From: Nocardioides caeni
Lineage (GTDB): Bacteria > Actinomycetota > Actinomycetes > Propionibacteriales > Nocardioidaceae
Assembly: GCF_004912195.1 (NCBI RefSeq)
Contig: NZ_STGW01000006.1
Span: 172,161 to 219,916 of the forward strand
Length of the DNA: 47,756 nucleotides
Direction of reading: 5' to 3'
Within the stretch, counting starts at the first letter, position 1. Each line of letters starts with the position of its first letter. Below the pieces are notes generated by a model that had not been told where the DNA came from, ran no database searches, and was given only the letters and a program-made list of their open reading frames with translations. This document shows positions 42,140 through 47,756 of this stretch, one piece after another. Both the position numbers and the translations under genes were made by a program.

Positions 42140-42861
42140 GCGGCCTCGCCGAGGCCGGTGACGCAGCGCTCGAGGTGGCCCGGTCGCCGTTGGCCCTGCT
42201 CGGGGTCACGCTGGGCGGCTACCAGCTGGGTCGCTGGCTGCAGCGCCGCACGGGTGGGCACGCCGTGGCGCAGCCTGTGCTGGTGGCGATCGTGGTCGTC
42301 GGCGTCGCGATCACCGTGCTCGACATCGACTATCCCGACTACCGCCGTGCGACCGAGCTCATCGCCTTCTGGCTGGGGCCGGCCACCGTGGCGCTGGCGA
42401 TCCCGCTGCACCGACAGGCCTCGCGGCTGCAGGGCTTCGTCGTCCCCATGCTCGTCGCGGTGGCCGTCGGTGCCGTCGTGTCGATCGTCTCGGCGGTGTG
42501 GCTGGCGCGGCTGCTCGGCGCCGGGGAGGACATCGAGCGCACGCTCGCCACGAAGGCCGCGACGACGCCGGTGGCGATCGCGTTGACGGAGTCGCTCGGC
42601 GGCATCCCCGCGCTGGCGGCGGTGTTTGCGATCATCACCGGCATCATGAGCGCGATCCTCGCGCCGGCGACCCTCAGCGTGTTGCGGATCCGGGACCGGC
42701 GGGCCCGCGGTCTCGCGGTCGGCGCCGTGTCCCACGGCATCGGCGCCTCCCGCATGCTGCGCGAGGACGAGACGGAGGGCGCGTTCGCCGGCCTCGCCAT
42801 GGGCCTCTCTGCGCTCGCGCTCAGCCTGCTCGTCCCTGTCTGCGCGCTCTTCCTCTTCTGA
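42136..42861 (+). CDS. lrgB: LrgB/CidB-family membrane protein
   Basis: 241 residues with about seven hydrophobic segments. Y-R-R-A-T-E-L-I-A-F-W-L-G-P-A-T-V-A-L-A-I-P-L, K-A-A-T-T-P-V-A-I-A-L-T-E-S-L-G-G and V-S-H-G-I-G-A-S-R-M-L match LrgB. LrgAB proteins affect murein hydrolase activity in Firmicutes; in some bacteria and plants homologues move pyruvate or glycolate. GTG start coupled to lrgA. Confidence 0.88.
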   Translation: MSGLAEAGDAALEVARSPLALLGVTLGGYQLGRWLQRRTGGHAVAQPVLVAIVVVGVAITVLDIDYPDYRRATELIAFWLGPATVALAIPLHRQASRLQGFVVPMLVAVAVGAVVSIVSAVWLARLLGAGEDIERTLATKAATTPVAIALTESLGGIPALAAVFAIITGIMSAILAPATLSVLRIRDRRARGLAVGAVSHGIGASRMLREDETEGAFAGLAMGLSALALSLLVPVCALFLF

Positions 42862-42907
42862 CGCGGATTCCTCCCGTGGTCGGAGGTCCGGAGGCGCCGG
42901 TCGGGGC

Positions 42908-42920
42908 TAGGTTGCCTGCC
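42908..42920 (+). promoter_or_regulatory. Candidate -10 of leaderless amidase transcript
   Basis: TAGGTT, seven bases, then ATG at 42921. Confidence 0.5.
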
Positions 42921-44321
42921 ATGCGCGTGCACGCCTTCTCCGATGATGCCCTCGGCGACCTCGACGCGGTCGGTCTCGCCGAACACCTCGAGGCCGGCAA
43001 GGTCTCCCGCTCCGAGGCCGTCGAGGCGGCCATCGCCCGGATCGAGACGCTCTCCGACCTGAACGCGATGGCGTTCACGGCCTACGACCGGGCCCGCGCC
43101 CTGGCCGCCGCCGGAGCCGCGGGCGCCGGGTTCCTCGCCGGCGTCCCGACGCTCGTCAAGGACAACGTGGACGTCGCGGGCATGCCGACGATGTCGGGCA
43201 CCGACGCCTGGGACCCGCGACCGGCGAAGAAGGACGGCGACTTCGCCGCGATGTACCTCGGCACCGGCCTGGTCCCCCTCGGCAAGAGCCAGCTGTCCGA
43301 ATACGGCTTCAGCGCCTCCGCCGAGCACCCTCGGCTCGGCGCGGTCCGGTCGCCGTGGCACCTCGAGCACACGGCCGGTGCCTCCAGCTCGGGTTCGGCC
43401 GCGCTGGTCGCCGCGGGCGCCGTACCGCTGGCGCACGCGAACGACGGCGGCGGCTCGATCCGCATCCCCGCCGCCGTCAACGGTCTGGTCGGCCTCAAGC
43501 CGACGCGCGGCCGGCTGGCGCAGGACAAGCTGTTTCGCGACATGCCGATCCGCATCGTCTCCGACGGCGTGGTGACCCGCTCGGTGCGCGACACCGCGGC
43601 CTTCTACCGCGAGGCGGAGCGGATCCACCGCACGCTCGAGCTGCCCCCGATCGGCGACCTCACCCGGCCGATCAAGCGCCGGCTGCGGATCGCGATCAAC
43701 ACCTCCGGCGTCGGACGCGGCGCCGACCCGGAGACCACCGCCCTCACCCTCGAGACCGCCCGTCTCCTGGAGGACCTCGGCCACACCGTCACCGAGGCGG
43801 ACGTGCCCGTCGGACCGTCCTTCGCCGACGACTTCCTGCTCTACTGGGCGCTCCTGGCGCAGGTCATGCTCACCACCGGGCGCCCGTTCCACGGCCGCAC
43901 CTTCGCCAAGGCCCGTCACGACAACCTCACCCTCGGCCTGGCCCGGCACGCGCGCCGCAACCTGCACCGCGTGCCCGGCGCGATCACCCGGCTCAAGCGC
44001 GCCGCCGCCCAGGCCGAGCCGTGGTACGAGCGCTACGACGTCGCGCTCACCCCGACCCTGGCCATGCCGACGCCGCGCATCGGCCACCTCGACCCCACCC
44101 AGGACTACGACGTCATCATGGACAAGCTGCTCGACTGGGTGGCCTTCACCCCGTGGCAGAACATCACCGGCGCCCCCGCCATCTCCCTGCCCGTCGCGAC
44201 GGCCGCCAACGGTCTGCCACAGGGGATGATGTTCGGGGCCGCGCCGGGCCATGAAGCGCTCCTGATCGAGCTCGCCTACGAGCTCGAGGAGGCCCGTCCG
44301 TTCGCCCGGATCCAGGACTGA
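42921..44321 (+). CDS. Amidase-signature family hydrolase
   Basis: 466 residues. Ser-cisSer-Lys triad visible: Lys-80 (T-L-V-K-D-N), the Ser-rich loop A-G-A-S-S-S-G-S-A at 152-160 with the cis-Ser near 155, and the nucleophile Ser-179 in G-G-G-S-I-R-I-P-A. Hydrolyses amides; substrate unknown (GatA, 6-aminohexanoate-dimer hydrolase and nitrile-pathway amidases share the fold). No gatB or gatC is adjacent, so it is not an obvious GatA. The longer upstream frame lies across lrgB and is rejected. Confidence 0.9.
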   Translation: MRVHAFSDDALGDLDAVGLAEHLEAGKVSRSEAVEAAIARIETLSDLNAMAFTAYDRARALAAAGAAGAGFLAGVPTLVKDNVDVAGMPTMSGTDAWDPRPAKKDGDFAAMYLGTGLVPLGKSQLSEYGFSASAEHPRLGAVRSPWHLEHTAGASSSGSAALVAAGAVPLAHANDGGGSIRIPAAVNGLVGLKPTRGRLAQDKLFRDMPIRIVSDGVVTRSVRDTAAFYREAERIHRTLELPPIGDLTRPIKRRLRIAINTSGVGRGADPETTALTLETARLLEDLGHTVTEADVPVGPSFADDFLLYWALLAQVMLTTGRPFHGRTFAKARHDNLTLGLARHARRNLHRVPGAITRLKRAAAQAEPWYERYDVALTPTLAMPTPRIGHLDPTQDYDVIMDKLLDWVAFTPWQNITGAPAISLPVATAANGLPQGMMFGAAPGHEALLIELAYELEEARPFARIQD

Positions 44322-44366
44322 GTCGACGTTGAGCAGCCGCCCCGGACCGGCAGGACGCCGCCGATT

Positions 44367-44395
44367 TTCACGTGCGACACACGCCCGTGTATCGT
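44367..44395 (+). promoter_or_regulatory. Promoter of the tRNA-Thr / tRNA-Met unit
   Basis: TTCACG (44367-44372), 17-base spacer, TATCGT (44390-44395), eleven bases before the tRNA-Thr 5' end. Confidence 0.55.
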
Positions 44396-44406
44396 TCTGC
44401 GGCGTT

Positions 44407-44479
44407 GCCCCTTTAGCTCAGTCGGCAGAGCGTCTCCATGGTAAGGAGAAGGTCTACGGTTCGATTCCGTAAAGGGGCT
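44407..44479 (+). tRNA. tRNA-Thr (anticodon GGU)
   Basis: 73 bases. Acceptor GCCCCTT/AAGGGGC, D arm with AGCTCAGTCGGCAGAGC, anticodon stem TCTCC/GGAGA with loop ATGGTAA (anticodon GGT at 44440-44442), T arm with GTTCGATTC. CCA is not encoded. Confidence 0.95.
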
Positions 44480-44487
44480 CGGAGACA

Positions 44488-44528
44488 GGGCGCCACCGCC
44501 TCAGCCCCCGGGCGCGGCGGAGGCGCCC
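44488..44528 (+). terminator. Hairpin between the two tRNAs
   Basis: GGGCGCCACCGC (44488-44499) pairs with GCGGAGGCGCCC (44517-44528), 11 of 12 bases. Terminator of tRNA-Thr or a processing structure; no T-run follows. Confidence 0.45.
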
Positions 44529-44537
44529 TCCTCATGT

Positions 44538-44614
44538 GGCGGGGTAGCTCAGACGGTTAGAGCGCACGACTCATAATCGTGAGGTCACGGGTTCGATCCC
44601 CGTCCCCGCTACCA
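44538..44614 (+). tRNA. tRNA-Met (anticodon CAU, elongator type)
   Basis: 77 bases including an encoded CCA. Anticodon stem CACGA/TCGTG, loop CTCATAA (CAT at 44572-44574). The stem lacks the three G-C pairs of initiator tRNA, so it is elongator tRNA-Met; a lysidine-modified tRNA-Ile2 is the alternative. The first acceptor pair is G-T. Confidence 0.9.
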
Positions 44615-44657
44615 AACAGACGACCGGCATCACCACCAGCAACAAAAGGACACTCCA

Positions 44658-44828
44658 GTGGCCAGCAAGAGCTCTGACGTTCGCCCGAAGATCACGCTCG
44701 CCTGCGTGGACTGCAAGGAGCGCAACTACATCACCAAGAAGAACCGGCGCAACGATCCCGACCGGATCGAGCTGTCGAAGTTCTGCCCGCGGTGCCGCAA
44801 GCACACCGCGCACCGCGAGACTCGTTGA
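44658..44828 (+). CDS. rpmG: 50S ribosomal protein L33
   Basis: 56 residues from the GTG at 44658, with AAAAGGA seven bases upstream. The sequence contains [11 protein letters not shown] and [10 protein letters not shown]: the zinc-binding (C+) form with four cysteines. The tRNA-Thr, tRNA-Met, rpmG order, followed by MaoC genes and murB, is conserved in actinobacteria. A hairpin terminator follows 114 bases after the stop. Confidence 0.96.
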   Translation: MASKSSDVRPKITLACVDCKERNYITKKNRRNDPDRIELSKFCPRCRKHTAHRETR

Positions 44829-44942
44829 GCCTGTTTGTCGGGCCGAGCGCGTCGCCCGTCGACGTCGGCGCGCAGGCACTCGCAAGCTCGGCCCACGCTT
44901 GACGCCGACGCGGCTTTGCCGCGGGCGCCGCGCTGCCGGCCT

Positions 44943-44972
44943 GGACCCGTCCCACCTACGTGGGGCGGGTCC
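44943..44972 (+). terminator. rpmG terminator
   Basis: GGACCCGTCCCA (44943-44954), loop CCTACG, TGGGGCGGGTCC (44961-44972): a 12-base stem with one G-T pair, followed by GCTGCATTTC. Confidence 0.75.
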
Positions 44973-44990
44973 GCTGCATTTCGCGCCGCA

Positions 44991-45156
44991 CTAGATGAGT
45001 AAGTCCAAGGGGTCGTGCGTGCGAGCGGCGCTCGGCGCCGCGCCTGCAAGGCGCCGGCGCGACGGCGGTCTGGTTGCACCATCGAGCGTCGGCAACGCCG
45101 CGGGCGTGGATGCTGAGCGTCGCGCAGCGTGCGAGCCCTTGGACTTACTCATCTAG
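44991..45156. repeat. MITE-like 166-bp element with perfect 21-bp terminal inverted repeats
   Basis: Left end 44991-45011 begins CTAGATGAGTAAGTCC and ends AAGGG; the right end 45136-45156 is its exact complement. Weaker complementarity continues inward. The core shares two conserved blocks with the gap after cysA (see 29300-29395). No coding capacity. Confidence 0.8.
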
Positions 45157-45165
45157 GCTGGGGCC
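45154..45165 (+). promoter_or_regulatory. Candidate -10 of leaderless MaoC transcript, at the element edge
   Basis: TAGGCT, six bases, ATG at 45166. The first three bases of the box are the last bases of the inverted-repeat element. Confidence 0.5.
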
Positions 45166-45561
45166 ATGCCGATCGACGCGTCCCTGGTCGGGCGGGCGTT
45201 CCCCCCGACCCCCGTCCACGCCGTGACGGCCGAGTCCGTCGCCGCGTTCGCCGCCTCCGTCGGGGGAGCGGGCGGTGCCACGGTCGCGCCGACGTACCCG
45301 ATCGTGGTGACCTTCGCGGCCCTGCAGGACTTCCTGGCCGCGGAGGAGCTCGAGCTCTCCCGGATCGTCCACGGCGACCAGCGGTTCCGCTACCACCGGC
45401 CGGTGGCCGTCGGTGACGAGCTCACCGCGGCGCTCACGGTGACCGGGCTCCGATCGATCGGCGGCAACGACATCATCAGCACGTCCAGCGAGATCGTCGA
45501 CGCCTCCGGCTCCGTCGTCTGTACGGCGACCGCGACCCTCGTCCACCGAGGAGGTGTCTGA
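45166..45561 (+). CDS. MaoC-family dehydratase, non-catalytic half (HadA-like)
   Basis: 131 residues, a single hot-dog fold without the D-x4-H catalytic pair. Typical opening (G-R-A-F-P-P-T-P-V-H-A-V), V-T-F-A-A-L-Q-D-F, and H-G-D-Q-R-F-R-Y-H-R-P-V-A-V-G-D-E-L, as in mycobacterial HadA/HadC. It is expected to pair with the next protein as a (3R)-hydroxyacyl dehydratase or hydratase. In mycobacteria the equivalent genes serve mycolic acid synthesis; this organism's cargo is unknown. Three bases separate it from its partner. Confidence 0.85.
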   Translation: MPIDASLVGRAFPPTPVHAVTAESVAAFAASVGGAGGATVAPTYPIVVTFAALQDFLAAEELELSRIVHGDQRFRYHRPVAVGDELTAALTVTGLRSIGGNDIISTSSEIVDASGSVVCTATATLVHRGGV

Positions 45562-45564
45562 GCC

Positions 45565-45966
45565 ATGGCTCTGCCCGCAGCCGGGACCGCGCTGGAGCCG
45601 GTCACGTTCGAGATCACCCGCGCCGACCTCGTCGCCTACGCGCACGCCAGCGGCGACCACAACCCGATCCACCAGGACGAGGAGATCGCCCTCGCCGTCG
45701 GGCTCCCGGGCGTCATCGCGCACGGGATGTACACCCTCGCCCTCGTCGGCCGCGCGGTCGGCGACTGGACCGGCGGTGCCGAGGTCGTCGAGCTCGGCGG
45801 CAAGTTCGTGGTCCCCGTCGTCGTCCCTGCCGACGGCGCCGCCCGGGTGACCGTCGCCGGCACCGTCGGCGAGCCGAACGCCGACGGACTGGTGCCCCTC
45901 GCGCTCGAGGTCACCAGCGACGGCGCGAAGGTGCTCGGGGCGCCGAAGGCCCTCGTCCGTGCCTGA
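45565..45966 (+). CDS. MaoC-family dehydratase, catalytic half (HadB-like)
   Basis: 133 residues. Hydratase-2 motif Y-A-H-A-S-G-D-H-N-P-I-H with catalytic Asp-31 and His-36, then G-V-I-A-H-G-M-Y-T-L-A. It carries the active site of the heterodimer. Coupled to the HadA-like gene, and overlaps murB by eight bases. Confidence 0.9.
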   Translation: MALPAAGTALEPVTFEITRADLVAYAHASGDHNPIHQDEEIALAVGLPGVIAHGMYTLALVGRAVGDWTGGAEVVELGGKFVVPVVVPADGAARVTVAGTVGEPNADGLVPLALEVTSDGAKVLGAPKALVRA

Positions 45967-47005
45967 TCCCCGGCTCGCCGACCTCACGACCCTGCGGCTC
46001 GGCGGTCCGGCATCGCGCTACGTCGAGGTCGCCGACGTCGACGCCCTCATCGACGCGGTCAGCGGAGCCGATGCGGCGAACGAGCCCGTCCTCGTCGTCG
46101 GGGGCGGCAGCAACCTCGTCGTGGCGGACGCCGGCTTCTCCGGCACGGTCGTGCACCTGGTCGGGGAGCGCGAGGCCGCTGAGGACGCCTTCTGCGCCGG
46201 CGAGTGGGTGACCGTCTGGGCCGGCGAGCCGTGGGACGTGTTCGTCTCCCACGCGGTCGAGAACGGCTGGGTCGGCGTCGAGGCACTGTCCGGCATCCCC
46301 GGCACCGTCGGGGCCACCCCGGTGCAGAACGTCGGCGCCTACGGGCAGGAGGTCGCCCAGACCATCGCCCGGGTCCGGGTCTGGGACCGCAAGCTGCGCG
46401 GCATCCGCACCTTCACCACCTCCGAGTGCGGCTTCGGCTACCGCACCTCGCGCTTCAAGGCCGACCGTCACGACGCGTGGGGAGGTCGCCATCTCGTCCT
46501 CGACGTGAGCTTCCAGCTGCCCAGGGGCGACCTGTCCGCGCCCGTCACCTACGCCGAGCTCGCCCGCACGCTCGGCGTCGAGGTCGGCGCCCGGGCGCCG
46601 CTGACCGAGGTGCGCGCCGCGGTCCTCGACCTGCGCCGGCGCAAGGGCATGGTGCTGGACGCCGACGACCACGACACGTGGAGCTCCGGGTCGTTCTTCA
46701 CCAACCCGATCGTGGCGCCCGACCTCGTCCCGACCGGCGCGCCGTCGTACGCCCAGGGCGACGGGACGGTGAAGACCAGCGCCGCGTGGCTGATCGAGCA
46801 CGCCGGCTTCGGCAAGGGCTTCGGCCTCGACCGGCCGGCGGCCACGGTGTCGCTGTCGACCAAGCACACGCTGGCGCTCACCAACCGCGGTGGCGCGAGC
46901 ACCGACGACCTGCTCGCCCTGGCCCGAGAGGTCCGCGACGGGGTGCAGGAGCGCTTCGGCATCGAGCTCGTCAACGAGCCCGTGCTGGTCGGCTGCACGC
47001 TCTGA
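45959..47005 (+). CDS. murB: UDP-N-acetylenolpyruvoylglucosamine reductase
   Basis: 348 residues from the GTG at 45959. FAD-dependent second step of UDP-MurNAc synthesis in the cytoplasm. Seen: T-T-L-R-L-G-G-P-A at the start, V-G-G-G-S-N-L-V-V at 47-55, G-I-P-G-T-V-G-A-T-P-V-Q-N-V-G-A-Y-G-Q-E (FAD), S-S-G-S-F-F-T-N-P with proton-donor Ser-245, and the C-terminal N-E-P-V-L-V-G with the catalytic Glu. Eight-base overlap with the MaoC gene: wall synthesis coupled to a fatty-acyl dehydratase, as in other actinobacteria. Confidence 0.95.
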   Translation: MPDPRLADLTTLRLGGPASRYVEVADVDALIDAVSGADAANEPVLVVGGGSNLVVADAGFSGTVVHLVGEREAAEDAFCAGEWVTVWAGEPWDVFVSHAVENGWVGVEALSGIPGTVGATPVQNVGAYGQEVAQTIARVRVWDRKLRGIRTFTTSECGFGYRTSRFKADRHDAWGGRHLVLDVSFQLPRGDLSAPVTYAELARTLGVEVGARAPLTEVRAAVLDLRRRKGMVLDADDHDTWSSGSFFTNPIVAPDLVPTGAPSYAQGDGTVKTSAAWLIEHAGFGKGFGLDRPAATVSLSTKHTLALTNRGGASTDDLLALAREVRDGVQERFGIELVNEPVLVGCTL

Positions 47006-47006
47006 C

Positions 47007-47033
47007 CCGGGTCTGACCCCGGTCTCAACCCGG
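47007..47033. terminator. Hairpin between murB and the convergent gene
   Basis: CCGGGT (47007-47012) pairs with ACCCGG (47028-47033) in the 34-base gap; short and without a T-run. Confidence 0.4.
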
Positions 47034-47039
47034 TGGGTG

Positions 47040-47501
47040 TCAGGCCGTGGTGCCGGCGAACAGCGCCACCAGCAGCGCGATGAACGCCACCACGACCAGG
47101 AGCATCAGCAGGCCGAGCACGATCCCGACGATCCCCGTGATCAGTCCCGCCAGCGCCAACCCCTCGCCGCTGTGCTGCCGCGGGTTCGCCTGGATCTGGC
47201 GGCGTGAGCTGATGCCGAGCCAGATCGCGAAGGGCGAGGCGAGCACGGCCACGAGGGACACGAGCAGGAAGGGTGCGAGGACGACGCCCACGATGCCGAC
47301 GACTCCCAGCACCAGGGACGTGATCGCCATCGGGTGGGCCGGCGCGCCGTGCGCGGTGAGGTAGCGATCGGGGATCGGGTAGGCGTCGGGAGTGGCTGGC
47401 CCCGGACCCGGCGCGCGGTAGCCCGGCCACGGGTCCGCGCCGGGCGACGGTCCGGGGGACGGGGGAGTCAGGGGAGCCTGCTCACGGCCTGGAGTGCTCA
47501 T
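47040..47501 (-). CDS. DUF4190-like small membrane protein
   Basis: 153 residues. Cytoplasmic Pro/Gly-rich N-terminal half (about 1-55), then M-A-I-T-S-L-V-L-G-V-V-G-I and, after a polar loop with G-I-S-S-R-R-Q-I, a second helix pair with G-L-A-L-A-G-L-I-T-G-I-V-G-I-V: the DUF4190 pattern of two hairpins. Function unknown. ATG at 47501; the adenosine deaminase gene lies upstream on the same strand. Confidence 0.75.
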   Translation of the reverse strand: MSTPGREQAPLTPPSPGPSPGADPWPGYRAPGPGPATPDAYPIPDRYLTAHGAPAHPMAITSLVLGVVGIVGVVLAPFLLVSLVAVLASPFAIWLGISSRRQIQANPRQHSGEGLALAGLITGIVGIVLGLLMLLVVVAFIALLVALFAGTTA

Positions 47502-47552
47502 GGGTGCAGCCTTCCGCGCGCCGCTCCGGCTGAAACGGTGCTCATCCTCGGC

Positions 47553-47756
47553 TCAGGGGGACGGCGCGGACAGCCAGGCGTCGATGTCGGTGAACGCCCG
47601 GTCGAGGACGTCCTTGGGCGCCCGGCTCGCGCGGAAGGACATCCGGGCCAGCTCGGCCAGGCGGGCGTCGTCGAGGTCGTGCGCCGCACGCATCGTCGCG
47701 TACTGCCCGGCCAGCCGGGATCCGAAGAGCAGCGGGTCGTCGGCGCCGAGCGCGAC
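47553..47756 (-). CDS. add: Adenosine deaminase, C-terminal part (5' end outside window)
   Basis: The last 67 codons on the minus strand are visible. L-G-A-D-D-P-L-L-F-G matches the family L-x-T-D-D-P-x-x-F-G, whose two Asp residues include a zinc and catalytic ligand. The rest, with A-R-M-S-F-R-A-S, is the usual helical end. Deaminates adenosine to inosine; other members of the family act on related purines. It is separated by 51 bases from the next gene. Confidence 0.8.
   Translation of the reverse strand, partial: VALGADDPLLFGSRLAGQYATMRAAHDLDDARLAELARMSFRASRAPKDVLDRAFTDIDAWLSAPSP

Larger units (their letters stand above)
44829..45165. other. Structured intergenic region rpmG to the MaoC pair
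   Basis: 337 bases without a gene. In order: GGCCGAGC (44841) with GCTCGGCC (44886); the hairpin CGCGGC-TTT-GCCGCG (44909-44923); the terminator at 44943-44972; and the 166-bp inverted-repeat element at 44991-45156, which ends on the next promoter. Confidence 0.7.

Noticed and set aside
42921..44321. GatA subunit of the tRNA amidotransferase
   Set aside because: The amidase signature is present, but no gatB or gatC is nearby and the overall sequence does not look like GatA; kept as a general amidase.
44538..44614. Initiator tRNA-Met
   Set aside because: The anticodon stem lacks the three consecutive G-C pairs of initiator tRNA, so elongator type is favoured.

Overview
The window is high-GC DNA with many GTG starts, dense stop/start overlaps (ATGA, GTGA, TGATG) and -10 elements placed 6-8 bases before start codons. 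Its content includes a 14-gene menaquinone-type complex I operon with a separate nuoC and nuoD, a KorAB 2-oxoglutarate:ferredoxin oxidoreductase, a deazaflavin (F420)-type nitroreductase, and a rpmG-(MaoC pair)-murB neighbourhood. Together these point to an actinobacterium, most likely a Nocardioides-like member of the Propionibacteriales. That placement is inference from gene content and order. No phage, insertion sequence with a transposase, rRNA or CRISPR array is visible.

Layout. 1-2244: end of an MBL-fold hydrolase, an unknown N-terminally anchored protein, and a divergent L,D-transpeptidase. 2309-20244: quinone and respiration block: menG, then nuoA to nuoN, then a long-chain polyprenyl diphosphate synthase coupled to nuoN. 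The nuoA leader carries a good candidate Rex (NADH/NAD+) operator. 20490-25154: rarD-type transporter, a small secreted protein, a strong bidirectional terminator and korAB. 25507-29260: sulfate ABC importer (sbp, cysT, cysW, cysA). 29434-33121: small membrane protein, SRPBCC protein, L-2-hydroxyglutarate oxidase, lytic transglycosylase, YajQ and tRNA-Tyr. 33169-40203: an NTF2-like protein, then an iron-type operon on the minus strand. In that operon an unusual 849-residue adenylation-carrier-membrane acyltransferase protein is translationally coupled to a ferric-iron ABC importer, and the promoter contains an IdeR/DtxR-like box. 40234-44321: Ddn-like nitroreductase, pirin-lrgA-lrgB, amidase. 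44407-47005: tRNA-Thr, tRNA-Met, rpmG, two MaoC-type dehydratase halves and murB. 47040-47756: a DUF4190-like membrane protein and the end of an adenosine deaminase.

Most notable signals. (1) Two 71-bp tandem units lie between nuoG and nuoH. Each encodes a 24-residue mini-ORF whose ATG and TGA overlap its neighbours, so a chain of three ATGA junctions spaced exactly 71 bases links nuoG to nuoH. Removing both units restores a single ATGA overlap. (2) The iron-boxed A-T-acyltransferase fusion with an fbp-type importer looks like an uncharacterised iron-responsive acylation or siderophore-type system. (3) Palindromic repeats lie inside coding sequence: 88 bp translated in frame inside nuoG, and a related short piece supplying the start of nuoD. 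(4) A MITE-like 166-bp inverted-repeat element ends on the -10 element of the MaoC gene, and its core is shared with the gap after cysA. (5) At least seven genes look leaderless.
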